From positions 143,393 to 207,392 of the forward strand of contig NZ_FMZU01000014.1 of NCBI RefSeq assembly GCF_900101545.1: a stretch of 64,000 nt of DNA, read 5' to 3'. This document shows, one piece after another, positions 27,275 to 35,333 of the stretch; position 1 is the first letter of the stretch; the number at the start of each line of letters is the position of its first letter. The notes beneath the pieces were generated by a model. The model was given only the letters and a program-made list of their open reading frames with translations, was not told the origin of the DNA and did not search any database. This DNA comes from Variovorax sp. CF079. GTDB lineage: Bacteria; Pseudomonadota; Gammaproteobacteria; Burkholderiales; Burkholderiaceae_C. A program made the position numbers and the translations under genes.

Positions 27275-29080
27275 TCAGGCGGGCTTGAGCGTACCCGGGA
27301 CGATTCTCGCGTCCCAGTCGCGCATCATCGACTGAATCTCGGGGTCGTTGCGGATCGCTTCCTCGGCCACGCGCTGGCGCTCGTCGGCCGCCTGCTTGTT
27401 GCGGCGTGCGGGGCTGTCGACCACGGCGCCGATCTCGATCGCGATTTTCACGCTGTGACCCAGCGCCGCGAGCGCAGCCTGCAGCTTCTCCCGGCTGCTC
27501 GCCTGGTTGAGCGATTCGCGCTCGACGCGCAGCAGCCACTGGTCGACATCGCGCGCCACCAGCTGCGACTGCAGCGCGAGTTCGCGCGCAAGCGCGGTGA
27601 TCGCCTCGGCCGCGACCATCTGCGTCACGGTCGCATGCCAGAAGTCGCCCTCCTCGCTGGGCACGATCGGCGCCGATTCGCTTTCGCGCGGTGCTTCGCG
27701 TGCGCCGGGCGGCGGCTGCACCCGCACCTGCATGGCCATGACCTTCGCGGCAGGTGCCGGATCGGCAGCGGCCGCCGGCCTGGAGGCAGCCGTTGCAGAG
27801 AGCGAGGGCTCGTCCCGCACCGGCAGCCGCTGGCCGGGCGGCGCGACAGGGCCGGCAGTCGCCACGACCGCAGCCACCGCAGGGCGTTCCGCCTCGACGG
27901 GCGGCGCGCGAGGCGCGGGCGCCGCGGCGCGCGGCGCTTCATTCAGAGTTTTTTTTTCCGCGCCGGCCGCGCCGGTGGGCTTGAAGGCCAGGAGCCGCAG
28001 CAACACCATCGTGAGCGCTGCGTACTCATCGGGCGCCAGACCCAGTTCGCCGCGGCCGTGCAGGCAGAGGCTGTAGAGCAGCTGCGTTTCGTCGGCGGGC
28101 ATCAATGCCGCCAGGCGCGCGGTCTCGGCCGCGTCGGGATCCGTCGCATCGTTGCTTTCTGCGCGCGAAGGCACGGCCTGCAGCACGGCCATGGCCTGCA
28201 GCACGGCGGTCATTTCTTCGAGCGTGGACGCGGCCGACATGCCGTCGCGGCGCAGCGCTTCGGCGGTGTCGACCACCGTCAGGCCGTCGCCCTGCGCCAG
28301 CGCCTCGATCAGGCGGAACACGTGGCCGCGGTCGACGCTGCCAAGCATCTGGCGCACGCCGGTCTCCAGCAGTTCGCCGTTGCCGAAAGCGATGGCCTGA
28401 TCGGTCAGCGAAAGCGCGTCGCGCATCGAGCCGCGGGCGGCGCGCGCGATCAGGCGCAGCGCATGCGGTTCGGCCGGCACGGTCTCGGTCTGCAGCACGC
28501 GCGTGAGATGCTCGAGCACGGTTTCGGGCGCCATCGGCCGCAGGTTGAACTGCAGGCAGCGCGACAGCACGGTGACCGGCACCTTCTGCGGGTCGGTGGT
28601 GGCCAGCACGAACTTGAGGTATTCCGGCGGCTCTTCCAGCGTTTTCAGCATCGCGTTGAACGCATGGCCGGTGAGCATGTGCACCTCGTCGATCATGAAG
28701 ACCTTGAAGCGTCCCTGCACCGGCTTGTAGACCGCCTGCTCCAGCAGGGCCTGGACCTCGTCGACGCCCCGGTTCGAGGCCGCATCGAGCTCGGTGTAGT
28801 CGACGAAGCGGCCGGTGTCGATGTCCTTGCAGGCCTGGCACACGCCGCAGGGCGTGGCGGTGATGCCGCCCTGCCCGTCCGGGCCCTGGCAGTTGAGCGA
28901 TTTGGCCAGGATGCGCGAAACGGTGGTCTTGCCGACGCCGCGAGTGCCGGTGAACAAATAGGCGTGGTGCAGCCGCTGCGAGGTCAGCGCGTTTTCGAGC
29001 GCCTGAACGACATGTTCCTGGCCCACCATCTCGCTGAAAGTCTTGGGGCGGTGTTTGCGAGCGAGCACGAGATAGGCCAT
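27275..29080 (-). CDS. dnaX: DNA polymerase III gamma/tau subunit
   Basis: Clamp-loader ATPase and replisome organiser, 601 aa for the full tau form. Walker A is GTRGVGKTT (45-53); the zinc knuckle uses Cys64, Cys78, Cys81 and Cys84; Walker B is VFMIDEVHM. Sensor motifs LATTDPQKVP and the domain III helices run to about residue 373. A proline/alanine-rich linker follows, and the C-terminal tau-specific part ends MRDWDARIVPGTLKPA. An A9 run at codons 375-378 sits at the gamma/tau border and can yield a short gamma-like product. First gene of the dnaX-ybaB-recR operon. Confidence 0.97.
   Translation of the reverse strand: MAYLVLARKHRPKTFSEMVGQEHVVQALENALTSQRLHHAYLFTGTRGVGKTTVSRILAKSLNCQGPDGQGGITATPCGVCQACKDIDTGRFVDYTELDAASNRGVDEVQALLEQAVYKPVQGRFKVFMIDEVHMLTGHAFNAMLKTLEEPPEYLKFVLATTDPQKVPVTVLSRCLQFNLRPMAPETVLEHLTRVLQTETVPAEPHALRLIARAARGSMRDALSLTDQAIAFGNGELLETGVRQMLGSVDRGHVFRLIEALAQGDGLTVVDTAEALRRDGMSAASTLEEMTAVLQAMAVLQAVPSRAESNDATDPDAAETARLAALMPADETQLLYSLCLHGRGELGLAPDEYAALTMVLLRLLAFKPTGAAGAEKKTLNEAPRAAAPAPRAPPVEAERPAVAAVVATAGPVAPPGQRLPVRDEPSLSATAASRPAAAADPAPAAKVMAMQVRVQPPPGAREAPRESESAPIVPSEEGDFWHATVTQMVAAEAITALARELALQSQLVARDVDQWLLRVERESLNQASSREKLQAALAALGHSVKIAIEIGAVVDSPARRNKQAADERQRVAEEAIRNDPEIQSMMRDWDARIVPGTLKPA
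27919..27957 (-). other. Candidate dnaX slippage site (A9 run and downstream hairpin)
   Basis: On the coding strand nine consecutive A (27949-27957) follow GCGG and encode Glu375-Lys-Lys-Thr. One extra A reads on as AAC TCT GAA TGA; one A fewer reads CTC TGA. Either slip ends translation at 378-380 aa. A 7-bp GC hairpin (GCGCCGC, five-base loop, GCGGCGC) begins 11 bases after the run. No Shine-Dalgarno-like sequence precedes it, so transcriptional slippage of the Thermus dnaX type fits better than the E. coli ribosomal type. Confidence 0.7.
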
Positions 29081-29195
29081 CGACGCATTTTAGGGGCCCC
29101 ACCGGAGGCCTCCGCCCGACCAGGCATAGGCCTTTTTACTTATAGATTTTCGCGGTTCCGCGCTTAGCATGAAACGGCCCTTCGAGGAGACCGAC

Positions 29196-30314
29196 ATGCA
29201 CACTGCGACCCACAAGGCCGCGCGCACTGCCGCGGCCAGGAAAGCACAGTCCGGCGATGCCGGGCTTCGCCGCTACTGCGTCCAGCCGGTGCAGGCGCCG
29301 CGGCAGTTCGACAGCAGCGTCTCCGCGGGCCGCGCCTCCGCCATCATCGCTTCGAGCAAGAAATGGGTGAACGGCACGCAACTCACCTACTACTGTTTCA
29401 AACGCGGCGACGCAGTTCCCGCCGCATGGCAGGGCAGCAACGAGGACACGGGGGCGGTCGACGAGTCCTTCGAGGCCTGGGCCAAGCTTGGCATCGGCAT
29501 CGCCTTTCGGCGCGTCGAGGCGCCGGAAGACGCGACGGTGCGCATCGGCTTCGATGCGCAGGACGGCTCCTGGTCCTACGTCGGCCGCGATGTGCTCGGT
29601 ATTCGCGACCCGCTGCAGCGCACGATGAATTTCGGCTGGCCGCTCACCACGCCCTATGGCCAGGACACGGCGCTGCACGAAATCGGCCACACGCTCGGTC
29701 TCGAGCATGAACATCAGAACCCCCATGCCGGCATCACCTGGAACCGCCAGGCAGTGATCGACTATTTCCAGGGCCCGCCGAACTTCTGGCAGGAGTCGCA
29801 GATCGAGTGGAACATCCTGCGCAAGATCCCGCAGGCCGAGGTCAAGGGCACGACCTGGGATCCGGACTCGGTCATGGAATACCAGTTCGAGCCCGGGCTC
29901 ATCGATGCGCCGGCGCAGTACCAGGCCGGGCTCGTGCCCAAGGGCGGCTTGTCCTATGACGACAAGGCCTGGGTGGTGGAGACCTACCCCGGCGTCAGGG
30001 CCCCGGCGGTGTCGGCACTCAAGGTCGGGCTCTCGCAACTGCTCAAACTCAAGGCCGGCGAAACCCGCAACTTCGAACTCGTACCGACTCGCACGCGCAC
30101 CTACAGCATCGGCACCTTCGGCACCTCCGACACGGTGCTGGTGCTGTTCGAGGTCACGCCGGCCGGCAACGTGCAGATCGCCGGCAACGACGACAGCGGC
30201 ACCGACCTCAATGCGCGCGTCAGCATGCGCCTGCATAAGGGCCGCCACTACCTGGTCGGCGTGCGTCTCTACTACGCCGACGCAGCGCTCGAGACTTCGC
30301 TGATGGTTTGGTGA
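29196..30314 (+). CDS. Metzincin zinc metalloprotease with C-terminal beta domain
   Basis: Putative zinc protease of 372 aa. The zinc motif HEIGHTLGLEH (161-171) fits HExxHxxGxxH and is followed by EHQNPHAGI. A Met-turn is in DSVMEYQF (about 225-231). Residues about 275-372 look like a beta-sandwich appended domain. No signal peptide is seen at the N-terminus, which is odd for a protease expected outside the cytoplasm. ATG at 29196 has GAGGAG 6 bases upstream, better than ATG at 29169. It is divergent from dnaX and precedes the SRP RNA gene. Confidence 0.85.
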   Translation: MHTATHKAARTAAARKAQSGDAGLRRYCVQPVQAPRQFDSSVSAGRASAIIASSKKWVNGTQLTYYCFKRGDAVPAAWQGSNEDTGAVDESFEAWAKLGIGIAFRRVEAPEDATVRIGFDAQDGSWSYVGRDVLGIRDPLQRTMNFGWPLTTPYGQDTALHEIGHTLGLEHEHQNPHAGITWNRQAVIDYFQGPPNFWQESQIEWNILRKIPQAEVKGTTWDPDSVMEYQFEPGLIDAPAQYQAGLVPKGGLSYDDKAWVVETYPGVRAPAVSALKVGLSQLLKLKAGETRNFELVPTRTRTYSIGTFGTSDTVLVLFEVTPAGNVQIAGNDDSGTDLNARVSMRLHKGRHYLVGVRLYYADAALETSLMVW

Positions 30315-30350
30315 TTCATGGGGGTAACGGGCCCTGGCCTACAATCCTCG

Positions 30351-30450
30351 GTTGACGGGCCTCCCCGCATGGTGAAGTGGCCAACCGGGTCAGGTGGGGA
30401 ACCAAGCAGCCCTAACTGCGTAGTCAGTGCCGGGGGTAAGGCTCGTCAAC
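30351..30450 (+). ncRNA. ffs: Signal recognition particle 4.5S RNA
   Basis: The conserved domain IV core GGTCAGGTGGGGAACCAAGC is present, with the asymmetric loop AGCAGCCC. The ends pair: GTTGACGGGCCT at the 5' side with AGGCTCGTCAAC at the 3' side. Length is about 100 bases. This RNA binds Ffh and targets membrane proteins to the Sec translocon. It lies near dnaX, a common neighbour of ffs. Confidence 0.92.
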
Positions 30451-30461
30451 CTCACATCCAA

Positions 30462-30493
30462 GGAAACCGCATCGCCCTCAGGCGGCGGTTTCC
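30462..30493. terminator. Hairpin between ffs and a convergent hypothetical gene
   Basis: GGAAACCGC and GCGGTTTCC form a perfect 9-bp stem with a 14-base loop. It overlaps the 3' end of the minus-strand gene and follows ffs, so it could act in both directions. No long T-run is seen. Confidence 0.55.
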
Positions 30494-30759
30494 GCCCGTG
30501 CGAGCTTGGCAAGAAGCGTGTCGGCGAGCGCCACCGTCTTGTGCTCCATGTTCGCGACGTGATAGCAGCCCAGCGCGCGCCCCTCGTAGCTGAGGGCCAC
30601 AATCGGGAAGTGGTGACCCAGCGCGGTCGCCGCATCGTGCAGGCATTCCGCGATCGACCGCAGGCCCTGCCGGGCATAACGCTTGTCGGACTTGCCGATG
30701 CTCACGCTGTAGTTGAAATATCTCTCTCTGATTTTTTGAATGTCGACCTGCGGGTACAT
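30478..30759 (-). CDS. Hypothetical protein, 93 aa
   Basis: Unrecognised small protein beginning MYPQVDIQKIRERYFNYSVS. It has no signal peptide or membrane segment and contains FPIVALSYEGRALGCYHVAN in its second half. The start is an ATG with only a weak AAAGAA upstream. It ends in the shared hairpin with ffs. A plausible protein of the acyl-CoA or regulatory type cannot be argued; no function is assigned. Confidence 0.6.
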   Translation of the reverse strand: MYPQVDIQKIRERYFNYSVSIGKSDKRYARQGLRSIAECLHDAATALGHHFPIVALSYEGRALGCYHVANMEHKTVALADTLLAKLARAETAA

Positions 30760-30819
30760 GTTCTTTTTGTCAGGCTCAAGGAGCGTGGCATTGTCCGCGG
30801 CCCTGCAAACAAATGCACG

Positions 30820-32082
30820 TCAACCGGAAGTATTCAGTTTCGTATTCCGGTACGACATCACGCCGCGCGCCGCCGCCACGCCGCTGGCCATCGAGGCAGT
30901 GAGCAGGTAGCCGCCGGTCGGCGCTTCCCAGTCGAGCATCTCGCCCGCGAAGAACACGCCGGGGAGCGCGCTGCCCATCAGGTGGGCATCGAGCGCGTCG
31001 AAGCGCACGCCGCCCGCCGTGCTGATCGCTTCATCGATCGGTCTGGTCGCAAGCAGACGAAGCGGCACCGCCTTGATCGTCTCGGCCAGCTTCACGGGCG
31101 AATGCATCTGCTCGCGCGTGAGCACTTCGTGGAGCACACCGGTCTTGATGCCCTCGAGACCGAGCCGGCTCTTCAGATGGCTGGCGAGCGAACGCGCTCC
31201 GCGCGGATGCAGCACGGCGGTGCGCACCTGCTCGGCACTGCGATCGGGCAGCAGGTCGAGCAGCAAGGTGGCGCTGCCCTGCGCTGCGATCTCGTCGCGC
31301 AGCAACGCGGAGGCCGCGTAAACCAGGCTGCCTTCGACGCCGGTGGCGGTGGCGACGAATTCGCCCTTGCGCGCAAAGCGGCGGCCGCGGGCATCGGTGA
31401 AGGCGATCGCGACCGACTTGAACGGCATGCCGGCAAAGCGCTCGGCGAAATGCGCGGTCCAGACGGCATCGAAGCCGCAATTGGCCGGCGCGAGCGGCGC
31501 CACCGCCACGCCGCGCTCGCTGATCCACGGCACCCAGGCGCCGTCGGAGCCGAGTCGAGACCAGCTGGCACCACCGAGCGCCAGCACCACGGCATCGGCC
31601 TGCACCTCGACCTCGCCGGCTGGCGTCGCGAAGCGCAGCGCGGTCGACGGCGACGCCGCGTCGGGCCAGCCCAGCCAGCGATGGCGCATGTGGAAACGCA
31701 CGCCGGCCGCGCGCAGGCGATGCATCCACGCGCGCAGCAAGGGCGCGGCCTTCATGTCGGTGGGAAACACGCGCCCCGAGGTGCCGACGAAGGTTTCGAT
31801 GCCGAGCCCGTGGACCCATTCGCGCAGCTGTTCGGGGCCGAAGCTGCGCAGCAGCGGCTCGATCTGCGCGCGGCGCTCGCCGAAGCGGCCGGCAAAACTG
31901 TCGAAGGGCTCGGAGTGCGTGAGGTTCAGGCCGCCGCGCCCCGCAAGCAGGAACTTGCGTCCGACCGAGGGCATGGCGTCGTAGAGATGCACTTCCACGC
32001 CCTGCGCGCTCAGCACTTCGGCCGCCATCAGCCCGGCCGGGCCGCCACCGACGACGGCGACCTTCTTTTCTTCTTGCGTCAT
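30820..32082 (-). CDS. HI0933-like NAD(P)/FAD-dependent flavoprotein
   Basis: Flavoprotein of 420 aa in the HI0933/YhiN-like class. The N-terminal dinucleotide-binding motif is VAVVGGGPAGLMAAE, followed by GRKFLLAGRGGLNLTHSE, a hallmark of this family. VLALGGASWSRLGSDG, and near the C-terminus TAGGVRFDALDAHLM and GVFFAGEMLDWEAPTGGYLL, complete the FAD site. The biochemical role is not established for the family. Its ATG overlaps the addA stop (ATGA), so it is translated with the addB-addA recombination genes. Confidence 0.9.
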   Translation of the reverse strand: MTQEEKKVAVVGGGPAGLMAAEVLSAQGVEVHLYDAMPSVGRKFLLAGRGGLNLTHSEPFDSFAGRFGERRAQIEPLLRSFGPEQLREWVHGLGIETFVGTSGRVFPTDMKAAPLLRAWMHRLRAAGVRFHMRHRWLGWPDAASPSTALRFATPAGEVEVQADAVVLALGGASWSRLGSDGAWVPWISERGVAVAPLAPANCGFDAVWTAHFAERFAGMPFKSVAIAFTDARGRRFARKGEFVATATGVEGSLVYAASALLRDEIAAQGSATLLLDLLPDRSAEQVRTAVLHPRGARSLASHLKSRLGLEGIKTGVLHEVLTREQMHSPVKLAETIKAVPLRLLATRPIDEAISTAGGVRFDALDAHLMGSALPGVFFAGEMLDWEAPTGGYLLTASMASGVAAARGVMSYRNTKLNTSG

Positions 32083-35000
32083 TCGAGGGTCACCAGTTCG
32101 CCCTGCCCGGTGAGGAAGGCCGCACGCACGGTCTCGCCGGGATAGGCGCCCTGCACCGCTTCGCGGTAGCGCTGCAGCTGCGCGATCAGTGCAGCGTCGC
32201 GCTCCGGGCGGGCAGCGGATTTGTAATCGAGCACCCACCAGGTGCCGCTTTCGCGATGCTGCACCAGGCGATCAATGCGCAGCGTTTCCCCGCCGTGGAT
32301 CAGCGTGATTTCGTTGCCATGCCAGTCGAGCGCCGCGGGGTCCCAGGCCCAGGCGCCCGCGCCCGAACGAATGCGTTGCGCCATCGTGGCCGCAGCACGC
32401 GCAGCGGCGGCGTCGAGTCCGAACTCGCGGCCCGCGGCGCGCACATGCGCCGACGGCAGCGGCGCGCCGGGCTGGGACCATTCGAGCAGGCGGTGCATGG
32501 CCTGGCCGAACGCCGAGGCGCGCGTGTCGGCGGCCGGCACCATGGGCTCGATGGATGGCGTGCGCTCGGCCATTGCAGTTAGCAGCGCAGGCAGCTTCAG
32601 CATGCCGAAAGTGGCGGGCGCGCGCGGAGCAGCGACGGGCACTGCGCCCGACACGTCGGCGATCGGCTCGCAACGTGACTCCAGGCGCGCCCACCAGCTC
32701 TGGGCATTCGGCCGCGCTGCGGTCACGGCCGACAGCGCGAGCTCGGTCCGCGCCCGCGTGGTCGCCACGTAGAGCGCGTTGATCTCCTCGCGGTGCCGGG
32801 CAGCCTGTTCTTCTGCAAGGTCGTCCACGGTGCATTCCGGCGGATTCTTTTCGCTTGCGACGAACACGAAGCGCTCGGGCGCCGCGGCATGGCCCGGCCA
32901 TTTCACGAGCACGCCCATGGTCTGCGCGCGCTGGCTGGCCGCGTCGGTGTCGAGCAGCAGCACGAGCTCGGCTTCAAGCCCCTTGGCGCCATGGACCGTG
33001 AGAAGCTGCACCGCATCGGCCGCAGCGATCGACGGTGCACGCAAACCGCCGGCGCGCAGCGCGCGCACCAGCGCATAGGGCGTCGCGAAGCGCGCGCCGT
33101 CGAGTTCGAGCGATGCAGCCACCAGGCCGCGCAGATTGCTCAGCACCCCGGCGCGCAATGCGGCTGGTGCAGCAGCCGCGAACCTGGCCAGCACGTCGGC
33201 ATCGTGGTAGATCGCGCTCAGCGCATCGTGCGGCGGCAATGCGGCCAGCCACTGCTGCCATTGCCGCAGGCGCGGACCGATGCCGGCCAGCGGCTCGGGC
33301 AGGTCGGGCGCCTGAAGCAGCTCGAACCAGCTCGCGGGCCGGGCGCGCTGGCGCAGCGCCAGCTGCACCAAGGCGTCGTCGTCGATGCTCCACAGCGGCG
33401 ATTTCAGCGCGCGTGCGAGCGAGAGGTCGTGGTCCGGAGAGACCAGCGCATCGAGCAGCGCCACCATGTCCTGCACCTCGGGCGCGTCGTTGAGCTCGTT
33501 CTTCTCGGGCTGCTGCACCGCGATGTGCAGCTTGCGCAGTTCGTCCTGCAGCACGGCCAGCCGGCTGCGGCGGCGCGCCAGCACCATGATGCTGCTGGGT
33601 GCGAGCCCGCCCGCGATGCGCTCGGCGATCCAGCGGGCCGCCTGCTGGCATTCCTTCTGCAGCAGCCGCTCTTCCGGCAGCACGCGCGGGGTGTCGAGGC
33701 TATCGCGCCACTGCAGCGCGCCATCCTCGTCGAGGCCGTTGCCCTCATCGGCGGAAGCCACCGCGTCCCGCGCGATCGGCGGCAGCTTGCGCACCACGCC
33801 GGACACGCGCGATTCGGTCGTGTGGTCGCGGAAGCCGCCGAACTCGCCGGCCTGCTGCGCGTCCGTCATCACCGCGTTGACCAGGCCGACCACAGCCTGC
33901 GCATTGCGGTGCGTGTGGTCGCAGTTGAGCAGGTCGCCGCCGAGGCCCTGCTGGACGAACTGCTTGGCCGCGATGAACACCTGCGGCTCGGCGCGGCGAA
34001 AACGGTAGATGCTCTGCTTCGGATCGCCGACGATGAACACGCCGGGACGCCGCCCGCCGGCCCCCGCATAGCTGCCGAGCCAGCCATGGAGCGCCTGCCA
34101 CTGCAGCGGATTGGTGTCCTGGAATTCGTCGACGAGCAGATGACGCACGCGCGCATCGAGGCGCTCCTGCACCCAGCCCCAGAGTTCCGAGTTGCCGAGC
34201 AGCAGATGAGCGGCCTGCTCGACGTCGTTCATGTCGACCCAGCCGTGCGCGGCCTTGACCTCGGCAAAGCAGCGAATCAGAAGCCGCGTCAGCCGTGCCA
34301 TGCGCTGCTGGTACAGCCAGGCGGCGTGCTGGGCCCGTGCGGCGCAGTACTGCAGCGCGCGCTCCTGCGCCGCACGCACCTCCGCCAGGCCCGCGAGCTT
34401 CTCGCTGAACTTGCGCGGTTCGCCCTTGTGGGTGAGCAGCGCGTCGAGCACGCCTGCGGCGCGGCCCTCGGTCAGCGCCTGTTCGAGCTCGACGCCCTTC
34501 TGCGAAAAGGTCGGCGCGCTCGCGCGGCCCAGCGCGCGGGCAGCCGCCATCAGTGTGCTGCGAGAGGCCGGGTCGTGAAGCAGAACCTCGTCGGGCGAAT
34601 CGGTGCTCTCGAACGCCGGATACATCACGCCCATCGGCACCACGGCCTCGTCGACCGCGTGATGCGCGTCAGCCAATGCGAATTCGACGCGCCGCGTGAG
34701 CGCATCGTCGAGCGCCTTGGCGGTCTGCGAACGGCCGTGCGTCGCAACCAGCGCGCGGTAGTCGGCGGAGGCCTCGGCGTTCGCCGCCACGGCCGAGAAG
34801 AAGGGGCGCCAAACGCGCGCGCGCGCCTCGGCATCGTCTTCGAGCAGCTGGTAGTTGGCCGGCAGCCGGAGTCGTTCGAGCACCGCCACCGGAGCGCTGC
34901 GCAACAGGCCGGCGAACCAGGCATGGAAGGTGCGGAACTGCACCGGCCGGCCGCTCGACAGCAGCTCGCGGTAGAGCCCCTGGAGCCGCGGTGCGCCGGC

Positions 35001-35333
35001 TTCGGCAGCCGCGCGGTCCATGCCGCGCATCACGAGCTCGGGCACGAGTTGTTCCAGCGGACGTTCGGCAAAGGCCTCCAACCATTGGTCCAGCCGCTCG
35101 CGCATCTCGCCGGCCGCCTTCTTCGTGAAGGTGATCGCGAGGATCTCGTGCGGCGCGCAGGCGCCCTCTCCTTCCTCTAGCAGGGCGCGCAGGATGCGCG
35201 ATACCAGCATCCAGGTCTTGCCGGCGCCGGCGCACGCCTCTACCGCAACCGAGCGGCGCGGGTCGCAGGCGATCGCGTAGAAACGTTCGCGCGCAACGGG
35301 GGCGCCGTTGTGTTCGTAGGCGGCAATGCTCAT
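32079..35333 (-). CDS. addA: AddA-like helicase-nuclease subunit
   Basis: UvrD-family helicase with a C-terminal nuclease, 1084 aa, for processing double-strand DNA breaks. Helicase motifs: Walker A VEACAGAGKTWM, ITFTKKAA, DEFQDTNPLQW, IVGDPKQSIYRFR and LLTVHGAKGLEAE. The C-terminal PD-(D/E)XK nuclease shows WWVLDYKSAARPER. It overlaps both the upstream addB gene and the downstream flavoprotein gene by ATGA. It forms a heterodimer with the AddB-like protein and replaces RecBCD in this type of organism (inference from family). Confidence 0.92.
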   Translation of the reverse strand: MSIAAYEHNGAPVARERFYAIACDPRRSVAVEACAGAGKTWMLVSRILRALLEEGEGACAPHEILAITFTKKAAGEMRERLDQWLEAFAERPLEQLVPELVMRGMDRAAAEAGAPRLQGLYRELLSSGRPVQFRTFHAWFAGLLRSAPVAVLERLRLPANYQLLEDDAEARARVWRPFFSAVAANAEASADYRALVATHGRSQTAKALDDALTRRVEFALADAHHAVDEAVVPMGVMYPAFESTDSPDEVLLHDPASRSTLMAAARALGRASAPTFSQKGVELEQALTEGRAAGVLDALLTHKGEPRKFSEKLAGLAEVRAAQERALQYCAARAQHAAWLYQQRMARLTRLLIRCFAEVKAAHGWVDMNDVEQAAHLLLGNSELWGWVQERLDARVRHLLVDEFQDTNPLQWQALHGWLGSYAGAGGRRPGVFIVGDPKQSIYRFRRAEPQVFIAAKQFVQQGLGGDLLNCDHTHRNAQAVVGLVNAVMTDAQQAGEFGGFRDHTTESRVSGVVRKLPPIARDAVASADEGNGLDEDGALQWRDSLDTPRVLPEERLLQKECQQAARWIAERIAGGLAPSSIMVLARRRSRLAVLQDELRKLHIAVQQPEKNELNDAPEVQDMVALLDALVSPDHDLSLARALKSPLWSIDDDALVQLALRQRARPASWFELLQAPDLPEPLAGIGPRLRQWQQWLAALPPHDALSAIYHDADVLARFAAAAPAALRAGVLSNLRGLVAASLELDGARFATPYALVRALRAGGLRAPSIAAADAVQLLTVHGAKGLEAELVLLLDTDAASQRAQTMGVLVKWPGHAAAPERFVFVASEKNPPECTVDDLAEEQAARHREEINALYVATTRARTELALSAVTAARPNAQSWWARLESRCEPIADVSGAVPVAAPRAPATFGMLKLPALLTAMAERTPSIEPMVPAADTRASAFGQAMHRLLEWSQPGAPLPSAHVRAAGREFGLDAAAARAAATMAQRIRSGAGAWAWDPAALDWHGNEITLIHGGETLRIDRLVQHRESGTWWVLDYKSAARPERDAALIAQLQRYREAVQGAYPGETVRAAFLTGQGELVTLE

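Noticed and set aside
32793..35180. 795-aa plus-strand frame opposite addA
   Set aside because: Shadow frame of high-GC DNA; all helicase motifs are on the minus strand.
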